From assembly GCF_000303155.1 (NCBI RefSeq), contig NC_018719.1:1550001-1614000 (forward strand): 64,000 nt of DNA, written 5' to 3'. A program made the translations under genes and the position numbers. Within the stretch, counting starts at the first letter, position 1; every line of letters starts with the position of its first letter. This document shows positions 17,873-26,923 of the stretch, one piece after another. This DNA comes from Candidatus Nitrososphaera gargensis Ga9.2. Lineage in GTDB: Archaea; Thermoproteota; Nitrososphaeria; Nitrososphaerales; Nitrososphaeraceae. A model generated the notes under the pieces. The model had not been told where the DNA came from and searched no databases. It worked only from the letters and a program-made list of their open reading frames with translations.

Positions 17873-18970
17873 CTAGATCCACCTGAAAGTTCTACCCTCA
17901 AAATCAATGGATATCTGATTGCCACACCTGGGGCACCCGTCAGTAACTTTGGTGGGCAGGGCTTGGACCTCTGAGGCCCTTACGAACGTGTCTTCTGGGG
18001 TGAGCTTTAGCACTCTCTTATTGTTCCAGTCAATCATGTAGTGGCTGTCGCAGCCTTCGCAGTCAAAATTCCCTTCAACAACATGCCTTGATTTTGATCT
18101 TGATGTTGGAAAACTGCCGCCGTTGCGGCTACAAGCAAACCCTTTTCCAGTTTTACTTGGCGCTTCGTTGTGTTCGTTATCATCGTCATCATCAGAGTCT
18201 TGGCGATTGGAGCCGTCAGCAACATCATCATCGTCGTCGTTGGGAGTTTTACTATGTAATTCCTGTACCACGGTTTCCAAAAGAAATCTCAAGTCCGTGT
18301 AGCTTTCCACCTTCTTGTTCTGAGGGCTGAAGAAATAGTCAACTACCTTCTTTAGCTCCACTTCCGGGATGGCCTGTGCCTTTTCTGCAAGCACTATGGC
18401 GTGTGTTATGGAGAACCGTTTTGATGCGTCACGCATCAAAGAACTTATATAGTTGCGCACTGGCTCTGGTATTTCTCTTATCGTAAGAATCCGGGAAATC
18501 CATGACTGGTCAACACCGTATTTTTGTTCTAGCTGTCTTGTCGTCACCTTCTCTTTGCCGCTACCGCCTTCATCTTCGCCATCATCATAGGCCTTGCTGC
18601 TTTCTCTCATCCATTCCCCATAGAACAGCTTGAACGTCTTTATCGGGTCCAGGAACCCCCTGTTGTAGTGCGATGTAAAGCACCTGACTTTTACCTGGTC
18701 GTCGTTAATGCTGTCTTCGACTATGGCCTGCAGGGACTTCCATCCAAGGTCAATAGCTGCATCGAACCTCTTTTCACCGTCTATTATGAGGAAATAGTCA
18801 GCGCGTGGAGTGACTAGGACCGGATTTACCTGACCTTCAATTTTCATGCTGGTTTTAAGCGATTCAAACTCTTCTTTTGTCATGGTGTTGCAGTTCCATC
18901 CGTTCTTTTTTAGATGGTCGAGGGATATCGCCTGTATGCTGTTTTTTGATAGAGTGGCAGAAGATTTCAA
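17873..18970 (-). CDS. ParB-like protein with C-terminal zinc ribbon
   Basis: A 365-residue protein. Residues about 13-95 form a ParB/sulfiredoxin-type domain (EGQVNPVLVTPRADYFLIID, then GEKRFDAAIDLGW, the GERR-like box). A helix-turn-helix follows at about 145-175 (TTRQLEQKYGVDQSWISRIL). The middle is acidic and low in complexity (DDDDDVADGSNRQDSDDDDD). The C-terminus has cysteine pairs CEGC and CPRCG that could bind zinc. ParB proteins act in partition or in CTP-dependent DNA sliding. No ParA lies nearby. Its ATG overlaps the stop of the TFB-like gene by 4 bp, so both are probably made together. Confidence 0.8.
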   Translation of the reverse strand: MKSSATLSKNSIQAISLDHLKKNGWNCNTMTKEEFESLKTSMKIEGQVNPVLVTPRADYFLIIDGEKRFDAAIDLGWKSLQAIVEDSINDDQVKVRCFTSHYNRGFLDPIKTFKLFYGEWMRESSKAYDDGEDEGGSGKEKVTTRQLEQKYGVDQSWISRILTIREIPEPVRNYISSLMRDASKRFSITHAIVLAEKAQAIPEVELKKVVDYFFSPQNKKVESYTDLRFLLETVVQELHSKTPNDDDDDVADGSNRQDSDDDDDNEHNEAPSKTGKGFACSRNGGSFPTSRSKSRHVVEGNFDCEGCDSHYMIDWNNKRVLKLTPEDTFVRASEVQALPTKVTDGCPRCGNQISIDFEGRTFRWI

Positions 18971-20205
18971 ATTGAAGTATCCCCTCGTGACTCTCCTTCA
19001 TCCGGCCGCCATCGCTGCCCGAATCTTGCGAATTCGCCAAAAACCTGCGACCTGTACTCCGCAGCCGGATTGACCCTAAATTTCACTACTTTTCCTCCTT
19101 CGCGCATCTGGTTCAGGATACGTTCTATTGCAAGAGAAACCTTGTATTTGTCTAGGTGAAGCGTCTTTGCTATTATGCTGGATCCCAGCACTCCACCTTC
19201 GATTCTGTCCGCAACGCAGATAGCAGCCGCGGCCACCATGACGTTGTTTCTGCCTTCTCCGCGGACGTCTGCAAGTATCTCCAGCGACCTACTGTAGATT
19301 CTCCTTTCAATATAGTCCAGAGGGTTTGCGATATTTGCGAGCCGGGATCTTGTTCCTTCGTCAGAGATCAAACAGTTTGTGAGATTGAAGACATAGTCTC
19401 TTGGAGCAAGGGTTTCGTATTTTATCCCTGTTACAAAGCTGATCCTCCTCAGATTTCTGAGGATTTTCTTATCTTCGATGTTGCTGTATCCTATCTTTCT
19501 GTGAGCCTCCACTAGCTTTTGTGTTGAGCAAGATATACCGGATGTTTTGCAGGCCTTTCTTATTGAGAATATGGAAATCTCTGCAGGAGAGACCTTTATC
19601 CTGACTTGGTCTTCTTTCCTTTTTGATGCCAGCTCGTTCGTGACCTTGGTTGCCCAGTACACTGCTTCTTTGACAAGGCTTTCTGGGAGCGCCAGGTTGT
19701 TTCTGTCACAGACCCTGTCGATAATCTTTACAACCTTCTCTTCTGACGACCTGAGTGTATGCCTGTAAGCGCCTGTCTTCAGCCCGAGTTTCTCTTTCTC
19801 TCCCCTTGTCAGCAAGGCAGTACCATTGCCGGACCTTGTAATCGACCAGATGTTGTTCATTACCGCACCGTGCACGTGTGGGTGGTACGAAGGGTAGCAA
19901 CCCTCTTCATCCTGCAGGCCGGTCCTCTGCTCGTCGTCCACGGCGCCGCAGGCTGTGCAGACTACATCGCCTCCATCATAGACTAACATTCCGCTGCGGC
20001 ATACCCTGCACGTATTGACAGACTGTTGTCCGCGTTGTTCGCCGACAGGCGTAGGTGGTAAACTGGCATAGTTTTTGTCATAGGGATAATAATCTTCTTC
20101 ACAACCAACCCTTTCTGGCGGATTTTCATCTTGAGCTTGTGGTGTAAAGCCTTGTGGTTGTGCAGAGTTCTCGCTTTGCATTAAACGGTATGGATATGCG
20201 GACAT
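18967..20205 (-). CDS. tfb: Divergent transcription initiation factor B (TFB) paralogue
   Basis: A 412-residue product from ATG 20205, chosen because of the AAGGAGAGAG stretch just upstream and because the preceding gene ends at 20220. The zinc ribbon uses C66, C69, C83 and C86 (CRVC and CTAC). It is followed by the B-finger region and by two cyclin-like repeats (about 150-250 and 285-385), with EAVYWATKVTNELASKR in the first and VAAAAICVADRIEGG in the second. Standard TFBs are about 300 residues; the extra is an acidic/proline-rich N-terminal extension of about 60 residues and a longer C-terminus. It is likely an alternative TFB, perhaps dedicated to a local regulon. Confidence 0.85.
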   Translation of the reverse strand: MSAYPYRLMQSENSAQPQGFTPQAQDENPPERVGCEEDYYPYDKNYASLPPTPVGEQRGQQSVNTCRVCRSGMLVYDGGDVVCTACGAVDDEQRTGLQDEEGCYPSYHPHVHGAVMNNIWSITRSGNGTALLTRGEKEKLGLKTGAYRHTLRSSEEKVVKIIDRVCDRNNLALPESLVKEAVYWATKVTNELASKRKEDQVRIKVSPAEISIFSIRKACKTSGISCSTQKLVEAHRKIGYSNIEDKKILRNLRRISFVTGIKYETLAPRDYVFNLTNCLISDEGTRSRLANIANPLDYIERRIYSRSLEILADVRGEGRNNVMVAAAAICVADRIEGGVLGSSIIAKTLHLDKYKVSLAIERILNQMREGGKVVKFRVNPAAEYRSQVFGEFARFGQRWRPDEGESRGDTSI

Positions 20206-20219
20206 TTCTCTCTCCTTTT

Positions 20220-20492
20220 TCACCGCCCTGAAAAAAATGAGCCAGCTTCTATGTGGCCGCCTGTTATTTCTGCAAAGGACTGTTTCTGGCAAAAACTGAT
20301 GATCTCTTCAAACTCGGGGTCATCGCTAACAAATCTGCCAGTATAACCGAACTTTCCTACCAGAACCTTTACTTCCTGTTCTCTTCCCCTGTCTATGATT
20401 CGGTAGCATCCCAGGTCGTTGTGGTTGCAGCAGCTACTATTCAGTAGTGCGGCTTGCTTGAAAACGTCCCAGTCTTTTATGATGTAGACCAT
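20220..20492 (-). CDS. Conserved-looking 90-residue protein of unknown function
   Basis: A small alpha/beta protein (MVYIIKDWDVFKQAALLNSS at the start, then EQEVKVLVGKFGYTGRFVSD) with three cysteines near the N-terminus. It ends 14 bp before the preferred TFB start, so the two probably share a transcript. I do not recognise a family. The reading frame and the spacing to the TFB gene are the main support. Confidence 0.6.
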   Translation of the reverse strand: MVYIIKDWDVFKQAALLNSSCCNHNDLGCYRIIDRGREQEVKVLVGKFGYTGRFVSDDPEFEEIISFCQKQSFAEITGGHIEAGSFFSGR

Positions 20493-20567
20493 GTGTCTTC
20501 AAGCAGTACTATATACCTGCAAAAGCGGTTAAACTTTTATTGCATCACGTGCAATTTTTGTGCGTAA

Positions 20568-20996
20568 CTAACTTTTCCGGGTCGACAAAATGACCGTGCT
20601 GGTGCGGGAGAGCGAATAAAGCAGCGGGAACCTCCTTTTGTTCAAAGTCCATAGCCTGCTGCGTTCTTCCTTTGAAGCAAAGCCATGCTGTTCCAGTCTT
20701 TCCAGTGAACGGTGGGCAGTGCTTATGTTTATGCCAAATGTATCTGCGATTTCCTTTGTCTTTGCATCTCTTTCAAGTAGGTACGTCACAATCTTCATGA
20801 TGGTTCCTCCCTTACAACCGCCTAGAGAACAGAGCGCCTTTACTTCCTGTACAATGTCTGCAGAATGTGCGGCCGGCATAAGGAGCCTTTGCATGCTGTC
20901 CTCAAGCTTGTGTTCTACCATCTGCACAAGCCTTTCAGAGTAGACGGCAAGGTACGCCATCCCATCATCGTCACCACCACCAGCTGCTGCAGACAA
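20568..20996 (-). CDS. Winged helix-turn-helix regulator (142 aa)
   Basis: A winged-helix domain of MarR/TrmB type lies at about residues 55-125: KGGTIMKIVTYLLERDAKTK, then EIADTFGINISTAHRSLERL as the HTH, followed by the wing GFASKEERSRLWTLNKR. The N-terminal part (residues 10-50) is helical and may dimerise. It lies 75 bp upstream of the 90-residue gene and the TFB/ParB pair, on the same strand. It is a candidate local regulator; the ligand and targets are unknown. Confidence 0.75.
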   Translation of the reverse strand: MSAAAGGGDDDGMAYLAVYSERLVQMVEHKLEDSMQRLLMPAAHSADIVQEVKALCSLGGCKGGTIMKIVTYLLERDAKTKEIADTFGINISTAHRSLERLEQHGFASKEERSRLWTLNKRRFPLLYSLSRTSTVILSTRKS

Positions 20997-21565
20997 CTAT
21001 CGCTCAGGGCTGTGGGCAAGGGACGAGGTTTTAAGCACTGTAGTATACCCAGCCCCTCCCCCTACCCACCTGCAGCTTTTTCATAAAATGTCCAAAAGTT
21101 ATGGATCTTTTTACATATCAAAAGCATACGTAAGTAGCATACAGAAACGCTAACTAAATGAAAGTGGAACTACAAAATTCTATAATTTATGCGGCTGATA
21201 TGAATAATTATGTGAGAAAATCGCTCCCTTCGAGCGTCCAATGCAACAAAAGCGTTGCATAATCCGTTGCACAGGCGCGAATGTACAGACACTAAACTTC
21301 TACTTCAGCGTTAATCAAGCATCACTAACAATTTTTCCGACTTTATTATTTGTTATCTGGTATATCTATCCCCCTACCACGTCACTGCTTCTGGCAGTTC
21401 TAGATGCCATTACAAAAGGAGAAGCAGAGGATTAATGGCTCAGACATTTGTACGAAGAAAGAGCCGCCTGCGGGTTAAGGGTCTGAAAGTCTAGCACAAG
21501 AATATCGTCGATTAGAAAATGAGCCATTTAACCAGCTTCCGTCCATACAGAAGTGGATAACATTT
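20997..21565. other. Non-coding stretch before the integrase
   Basis: It holds a C-rich tract (CCCAGCCCCTCCCCCTACCC near 21050), an inverted repeat at 21241-21260 and a short frame from ATG 21435 (MAQTFVRRKSRLRVKG...) that stops after 19 codons. In another frame 29 integrase-like codons precede the first usable start at 21566. No convincing gene is seen between 21000 and 21430. Confidence 0.5.
21241..21260. repeat. Inverted repeat ATGCAAC/GTTGCAT upstream of the integrase
   Basis: ATGCAAC, 6 bp, GTTGCAT is a perfect 7-bp inverted repeat, followed by CCGTTGCAC. It could be an operator or a recombinase arm site. ATGCAACAAAA also occurs near 26572 and 54390. Confidence 0.4.
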
Positions 21566-22591
21566 TTGCGGTCAGGTGGAATCCCACCAAGACGTATGCA
21601 GTATCTTGTAAACGTGGTACATGGGATATCTGACCAACTGAAGCTGATGCCAGAGATCATCGTGAGCTACGGTGTATCTTTAGATTCTGCAAAACGCAAG
21701 GAAATAGCTATAGAGTACTGGCGCAATTTCCTTGCATGTTTCAATACCGCGTACCCGCAGATGCAGAAGACAAATACCATCAACACTTATCGCAGCTTTC
21801 TAGCGGCGCATAACATCAATTTTGCACACGGTGAAGGTCGGCGCTATGGGTTGTCAACGACGCCGGAAAGATTGGGCGAATACAAGGAGATCATGCTGAC
21901 GCCTGAACAGATAGAGAAGATAAACAGAAGACTTGAAAATGAGGGAGACTGGGAAGCTTGGAGCTTCATGAATATTGACCTGCATACGGGTGCAAGAGCT
22001 TTTGCAATGGCATCCATGAGCTGGGAAAGAATCGCTTTTTCACCTTTATTTAGAGTCGAACAGTTTGAACCCAAGGTCAAGCGCGGCGACTGGTGCCTGA
22101 CAAAAGAGGGCAAGTGGTGGGTCAAGTACCCGACTGAAGAGTGTAGGACTGTTGTAGAGACTGCGCGTGAAAGGTTGCCAAAGGGAAGGAGATTCCTGTT
22201 CTTTGAAGATGTGAAGAGTGACAGGGCAAACGCACTGCAGGCTTCTTACCTTATGTCGAGGATGGCAGTCAGATTCAAAAAGATATTCTTGGAGCTTGAC
22301 AGAGATAGTTGGCTCAATGAAAAGACGAGAGTGTATGCGCTTGGCGATGGGGTGTACTTTAGCGGGCACCCACTGCACCTGTTTAGACATACAATGGCTC
22401 AATATTATCTGGCGGCAACTAATTGGTCATTAGCTTATGTGGCAGGCTTGGGCGGATGGGAAAACACTGAAGTGCTGAATAAGTGCTACGGCGGAATTCC
22501 AGAGCACATCAAGGCGCAGGTAGCAAAATCAATCCATGTAAGGTTTGATACCCTTGATTTGAGCACCACGGTCAGAGTGGTCCATATCTAG
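21566..22591 (+). CDS. Tyrosine recombinase/integrase, N-terminus uncertain
   Basis: A 341-residue product from TTG 21566. The catalytic domain is recognisable: the first arginine in DLHTGARAFAMASMSW (about residue 135), then the HxxR box HPLHLFRHTMAQYYLAA (about 270) and the GGWENTEVLNKCYG motif with the nucleophilic tyrosine (about 308). The frame is open for 29 more codons upstream and reads like protein (PFNQLPSIQKWITFLRSGG) but offers no ATG, GTG or TTG. An ATG at 21435 in a different frame suggests a frameshift near 21475-21490. It may be functional from the TTG or be N-terminally broken. It fits the mobile character of the first 29 kb. Confidence 0.8.
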   Translation: MRSGGIPPRRMQYLVNVVHGISDQLKLMPEIIVSYGVSLDSAKRKEIAIEYWRNFLACFNTAYPQMQKTNTINTYRSFLAAHNINFAHGEGRRYGLSTTPERLGEYKEIMLTPEQIEKINRRLENEGDWEAWSFMNIDLHTGARAFAMASMSWERIAFSPLFRVEQFEPKVKRGDWCLTKEGKWWVKYPTEECRTVVETARERLPKGRRFLFFEDVKSDRANALQASYLMSRMAVRFKKIFLELDRDSWLNEKTRVYALGDGVYFSGHPLHLFRHTMAQYYLAATNWSLAYVAGLGGWENTEVLNKCYGGIPEHIKAQVAKSIHVRFDTLDLSTTVRVVHI

Positions 22592-22615
22592 AAGTTATCT
22601 GGAAGCTAGGGAGTC

Positions 22616-22981
22616 ATGCAATCCCGTTTGGATATTTGCATAAATATAGAACAGGCGTATTATTCACAAGAATTGTTGACTAGTGCCACGCATAGCCGCA
22701 TAATCAGCATTACAGGATTGGCTATGCTTGTCTCAGGCGTGTCCCTATTTCTGCTAGTTGCCTTTGTGGGCATGGCATATCCTGCTGTCACACAGTGCGT
22801 AGACTATGCTTACGGCTATGGACAATCACAATGCAGAGAATTTGGAACCAGACCATCCTATCTTGACCCTCTAATGAACGAGACCTTTGCCATTGGAATG
22901 CTGGTCCTAGCAGCGAGCGGTGGCGCTGTGATAGGCATCAACCAGTTTAAGAGGAGCCGTGGCCAAGAGCTTAGTTCTTGA
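22616..22981 (+). CDS. Two-helix membrane protein, unknown function
   Basis: A 121-residue protein with two membrane helices (LAMLVSGVSLFLLVAFVGMA and FAIGMLVLAASGGAVIGINQ). They are joined by a roughly 45-residue external loop that contains two cysteines and several tyrosines (CVDYAYGYGQSQC). It begins 24 bp after the integrase stop. Similar cysteine-loop two-helix proteins occur at 24798 and 25661, suggesting a loose family of small membrane proteins. No function is assigned. Confidence 0.65.
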   Translation: MQSRLDICINIEQAYYSQELLTSATHSRIISITGLAMLVSGVSLFLLVAFVGMAYPAVTQCVDYAYGYGQSQCREFGTRPSYLDPLMNETFAIGMLVLAASGGAVIGINQFKRSRGQELSS

Positions 22982-23172
22982 TAGTCGCTATTCTTGTTCA
23001 TTCTCGCTCTGAAAAACAAGATAGTTGCCAACTCTAGCATGATAACAACCAATCATCCATCTATTGCTATACAATGGGCGCTGGACAGCATCGATTATTA
23101 TTTGAATCCACCGAAGCTCGTTCTTGAGTATTGCGCAATTATGGTTCACATATCTTTCAGGGATAGCTGTGG

Positions 23173-24540
23173 TTATGGTTGCCTTTTCTTTCTAAATGCC
23201 AAATATGCAACAATTCCAGTTATGCCTGCCCCGATGCTAATAGCAAGCGCCAATGATAAATCTGCACCATCATCAGTAATTATTTCTGGTACAGGGACGG
23301 AGTCTTTGTTAGTAGAACTTGTGAGAGTTTCGGTCGATATTGCAATAATGGCATCGGATCCCACAAAGTACAGTATTCCTGTCTCAGGATTAAGAACCAT
23401 TCTTGGATAAAAGTTTGGCAGCTCGCCTGTTTCAAAATAGAACTTGCCAATTACTTTATTGTTAGACGTATCTATTGCCACAAAGCTATTGCTCCCAGAG
23501 AGTGCGTATAGCCTGTTTTGCTTGGCATCAAGAGTCAAGTCGAAGTGAAAGCTCTGCACTTCTGCCATGCTCTCCGAGATTATCTCACCAGTCGAAGCAT
23601 TGACTGCGATGATGTCTGCAGTAGGTATACTGATGCCTGCATCAGGATGCTGTGGTATGATCGCTTGATTCATGATGTACAAAATGCTGGTTTCCGAGTT
23701 GATTATCATGTCAACGGGGTAACTATCTATGGCATTTTCACGCAGAACAGCATTGAGGCGGGTATCTGTGTTAATGATACTGTTTGAGCGCAAATCCAAT
23801 ATAGCTAACGTTCTGTTGCCTTCACGTACTCCATAAATGAGATTATTCTCGGGGCTTATCGCCATCAATCTTACAAACTTATCGTTCTCGTGTTTGATAT
23901 CTTCGAGATTGCTACTGCCACCAGCAACGATCGCAATAGTGTCTAACACCTCATTTCTATTGCCATCGATGATTGACATGGCAGTGCCATTTGAAACATA
24001 GATTCTGTTGATAACGGGGTTTACAAGGATGTCATAAATGCCATGAGCCCAATTGCGCATCACCATGTTATCTTCAATGTTTCCAGTAACGTTGTCTGTG
24101 TTGCCGTCGATCACCGTAACGGTGCTGCCTTCTGGACAATTAAAGTTATGAAGCAAGTATATAGTGTTAGTATTAGGATTGATGACAAGATTCGATGGGT
24201 AGAAGCTCACTGGAATGTTTGTGCTGTGCGCAATAGCTCCATTAAGAGTGGTATGAAAGACCGCAACGTGTCCACCTGACGATTCCCCAACTGCGTCTGA
24301 CATGTTAACCAAGTACAGTTTGCCCGTGTTGGGATTGATTGCAGCATCAGACAAGTTAGGAAAAGGTTTTTCGAATACCAACACTCTTTGAGGCTCTAGG
24401 CGAGCGGGGTTGAGGGTAGGCGCGGGGCTATCAGTTTGCGCTGATGCGGCTCCGTTAGTAAAGATGGCGTCATTTCCTGCGATAAATGATAACGTCAGCA
24501 AGAAAATAATGAATTTGCTGCCGTAATGAATCTTGGTCAA
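23173..24540 (-). CDS. Secreted, membrane-anchored YVTN-type beta-propeller
   Basis: A 455-residue protein. A Sec signal (KFIIFLLTLSFIAGNDAIF) is followed by repeated blade motifs such as INPNTGKLYLVNMSD, INPNTNTIYLLHN and LNPETGILYFVGSD. These are typical of YncE/YVTN propellers, with about seven blades between residues 55 and 405. A C-terminal membrane anchor (LALAISIGAGITGIVAYLAF) ends in a basic tail. It is likely a cell-surface binding or scaffold protein. It stands alone on this strand. Confidence 0.85.
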   Translation of the reverse strand: MTKIHYGSKFIIFLLTLSFIAGNDAIFTNGAASAQTDSPAPTLNPARLEPQRVLVFEKPFPNLSDAAINPNTGKLYLVNMSDAVGESSGGHVAVFHTTLNGAIAHSTNIPVSFYPSNLVINPNTNTIYLLHNFNCPEGSTVTVIDGNTDNVTGNIEDNMVMRNWAHGIYDILVNPVINRIYVSNGTAMSIIDGNRNEVLDTIAIVAGGSSNLEDIKHENDKFVRLMAISPENNLIYGVREGNRTLAILDLRSNSIINTDTRLNAVLRENAIDSYPVDMIINSETSILYIMNQAIIPQHPDAGISIPTADIIAVNASTGEIISESMAEVQSFHFDLTLDAKQNRLYALSGSNSFVAIDTSNNKVIGKFYFETGELPNFYPRMVLNPETGILYFVGSDAIIAISTETLTSSTNKDSVPVPEIITDDGADLSLALAISIGAGITGIVAYLAFRKKRQP

Positions 24541-24797
24541 TGTGTAAAGTTGCTAATGGAATAGATACAGGTTACTTTTGAGCTTTTGTCGAGTTTGTAC
24601 ATGCATGGCATAGCTTTATTCAAGCAGCATCTCTTCCATAACGGAACAAGATATCCGCGAATTGACACTAGCCTCATCGATGCGCCCGTCTCCAATGCGA
24701 CATATCTGCTCCGAAATGCACCGTCGCCGACGCTTATTGAAGTATCTTATAGAATGTGAACCAAGACCAAATGTAAGCAATACCGTCGAATATGACT

Positions 24798-25076
24798 TCA
24801 TTTTGACTGTGGTTTGGGCGACGACAAAAGCGACCTATTCTTTACTCCCATGACCAAAATGACAGCGCCACCGATGCCCACTGGTAATGCAGCAATGAGA
24901 AATTTGCCTGAGGGTTCTGGTGGGCACGCAGGGAGAACATTGGACTCTCCCCTTTCAAATGCTCTTATAATTTCCATACAATTCTCATGAGCAAACCACT
25001 CCAAAAACCCCATTGTGACTAGCACTACCGCCGCAACGATGAAAGAAATGCCAACTAATACTGTGGTCTTGTTCAC
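24798..25076 (-). CDS. Small two-helix membrane protein with cysteine loop
   Basis: A 92-residue protein with helices at about 7-28 (VLVGISFIVAAVVLVTMGFL) and 58-80 (FLIAALPVGIGGAVILVMGV). The external loop carries two cysteines (ENCMEIIRAFERGESNVLPA and then CPPE), which may form a disulfide. The function is unknown. Its architecture matches its neighbour at 25661. Confidence 0.65.
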   Translation of the reverse strand: MNKTTVLVGISFIVAAVVLVTMGFLEWFAHENCMEIIRAFERGESNVLPACPPEPSGKFLIAALPVGIGGAVILVMGVKNRSLLSSPKPQSK

Positions 25077-25205
25077 TGCGTCTAGTTATACACTTGGCTA
25101 CTCTTGTAGTTTTTGCAGACATCCTGCATAAGGGTTGAATGATCCTCGCACCTTATCGCCTACCTATTTTATATCTGTGATTCCTAACTGACTTATTCGG
25201 CGTCT

Positions 25206-25664
25206 ATGAAACGCATAAAGGGCTTGATTATAGTGCCACTTGCAGGAATAGGAATAACCATCTTGGTGATTGCCTTTATATCCAATCTTCCCAAACCTCC
25301 AAAACCATTGGACTACGATCCTACAAGAATATCCGACATAATCTCCGAGGGTGACGCTGAAAGGGCGGCTAGGAACGCTGTGGATGAAAGTTACCAAATG
25401 AACGGCTACGAAAAGGGTGCCGTAAGAGGCGGAGCCCTCGGTACAACTGAGCTTATCTACGTAAGTAAGGATGGGAATAGTTTTGCAGTTGACAAAAATG
25501 ACGGAACGCTGGGGGAGAGCACGTTCTTTGTTGTTGACAATATTCAAAGAGACCATTATTACTGGAAAGTTATTCTGAACCTCGGAAATACCACAAAACC
25601 CGAGTATGATTTTAAGATCGATGCACACACCGGCATAGTGCTGCAACTGGGTGTTATCGATTAG
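25206..25664 (+). CDS. Membrane-anchored PepSY-like protein
   Basis: A 152-residue protein. An N-terminal anchor (LIIVPLAGIGITILVIAFIS) precedes a soluble outer domain. Its end (DHYYWKVILNLGNTTKPEYD then FKIDAHTGIVLQ) matches the PepSY pattern of a strand pair with D-x-x-T-G. PepSY domains often inhibit proteases or bind partners outside the membrane. The assignment is by pattern only. It converges with the minus-strand gene at 25661, overlapping by 4 bp. Confidence 0.65.
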   Translation: MKRIKGLIIVPLAGIGITILVIAFISNLPKPPKPLDYDPTRISDIISEGDAERAARNAVDESYQMNGYEKGAVRGGALGTTELIYVSKDGNSFAVDKNDGTLGESTFFVVDNIQRDHYYWKVILNLGNTTKPEYDFKIDAHTGIVLQLGVID

Positions 25665-25930
25665 ACTGCCTTTTCCAGCGACGCAGGACGACTATCTCGT
25701 AATTCCAGTATCAGAAATGACAAACCAATCACCATCAGCGGTATGAAAATCGGATAGGTGGGGTTCGTTCTAAGCCACAGATTACAACCCTCAAAGTATT
25801 CCGGAAACGGCGAATGGACGGCACCAGATGCAGGATAACAAACATTGCCAATACCGCTTGCATGGGGGAACATAAACACCAATCCCGCTGCAAGAAATAA
25901 TCCACCGATAGCGATTCTCCAAGGGCGCAT
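25661..25930 (-). CDS. Small two-helix membrane protein with cysteine loop
   Basis: An 89-residue protein with helices near residues 6-24 (IAIGGLFLAAGLVFMFPHAS) and 60-76 (YPIFIPLMVIGLSFLILELR). The loop has two cysteines (NVCYPASGAVHSPFPEYFEG then CNLW). It has the same plan as the 24798 protein. No function is known. Confidence 0.6.
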   Translation of the reverse strand: MRPWRIAIGGLFLAAGLVFMFPHASGIGNVCYPASGAVHSPFPEYFEGCNLWLRTNPTYPIFIPLMVIGLSFLILELRDSRPASLEKAV

Positions 25931-26013
25931 GAACTATAGCTGCTGATCGCTTGCGTAGTAAATAAGGTACCCGCCTACTATTTCGGCGGCCAGACAAAAC
26001 AATCGGTTATTTA

Positions 26014-26451
26014 GTGTGGTCACAGAATATCATACTACGAAAAGGCAGGCACTCTCTAGCTTTTGTAGGTATTGCGGTAGCTACTATAGTGGCAGCTTTT
26101 CTATTTCAACGGCTTACAATATATGGTGATGCAGTTGTTTCTGTGTATCAGGATTTTTACGTACAAGATCTTTCAGAAAACCATTCTGATATTCTGAATG
26201 GTGCCATTACTATAGATGATGCAACCCTGAGCCAAGCTCCAAAACTAAGAGAGCTTATGAACGGATCTCTCAAGATAAAAGATAGTCCGTATGGCTCTTC
26301 CGTTGCCTCTCAGATCAGCATTTTTGATTACAATGTTATAAAGACCATCTCTGAGAATAACCCCTTAGGTGCTGAGCGTCTCAGACAGAGTAACAGTCAT
26401 GTTGTAAACTATGATGGTCAGTATTATGGTGTGATCATAATCAAGCGCTAG
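26014..26451 (+). CDS. Membrane-anchored extracytoplasmic protein, unknown function
   Basis: A 145-residue product starting at GTG 26014. One N-terminal anchor (SLAFVGIAVATIVAAFLFQR) is followed by a mixed alpha/beta outer domain that ends NYDGQYYGVIIIKR. I do not recognise a family. It is one of several small envelope proteins between 22.6 and 26.5 kb. Confidence 0.6.
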   Translation: MWSQNIILRKGRHSLAFVGIAVATIVAAFLFQRLTIYGDAVVSVYQDFYVQDLSENHSDILNGAITIDDATLSQAPKLRELMNGSLKIKDSPYGSSVASQISIFDYNVIKTISENNPLGAERLRQSNSHVVNYDGQYYGVIIIKR

Positions 26452-26609
26452 GTTTGTAGTCCTGACAACACGATTATTAGTTAGCACACCACTGTATAGC
26501 ATGAGCCTTTGGTCATCCATAGCCATAATATGTTGCATATTCTATTACTCCCGGTCTGACTGCATCTCGGTATGCAACAAAATCGAAAGATTAATTAATT
26601 AAGCGTAGG

Positions 26610-26906
26610 TTAGGAGACACAACGCCGGAGAAATTCGGCGAAAAGTAATGCCAGTTCACCTTCATCAAAAGAATACAACATAACTCCGCCGCTAACAGTT
26701 TTCACAAGTTTAGCCTCAACAAGTATTTTCATATGCTTTGAAACTTCCTTGGCAGAGACGTTGGTTGCAGACGATATCTTGTATCTGCTAAATGCACGAC
26801 CGCGATTAGCTGCCAGGAAAACGAGTATTCTTATCCTGACCTTGGAAGACAGGGTCTGCTCTATCCATTTGGAGCTTGCGGTAATGCTGTCTAAAGTCCC
26901 TTTCAT
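26610..26906 (-). CDS. ArsR-like winged-helix regulator paired with Cdc6
   Basis: A 98-residue winged-helix protein: VRIRILVFLAANRGRAFSRY, then KISSATNVSAKEVSKHMKIL as the HTH, then a wing (KLVKTVSGGVMLYSFDEGE). It begins 17 bp after the Cdc6-like gene on the same strand, so the two are probably one operon. Small winged-helix proteins often accompany replication initiators on archaeal plasmids; whether that holds here is unproven. Confidence 0.75.
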   Translation of the reverse strand: MKGTLDSITASSKWIEQTLSSKVRIRILVFLAANRGRAFSRYKISSATNVSAKEVSKHMKILVEAKLVKTVSGGVMLYSFDEGELALLFAEFLRRCVS

Positions 26907-26923
26907 TTGAATTTCCTCTTTAG

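Noticed and set aside
22994-23410. 138-residue plus-strand frame opposite the propeller gene
   Set aside because: More than half of it is antisense to the conserved propeller C-terminus and it has no independent support.
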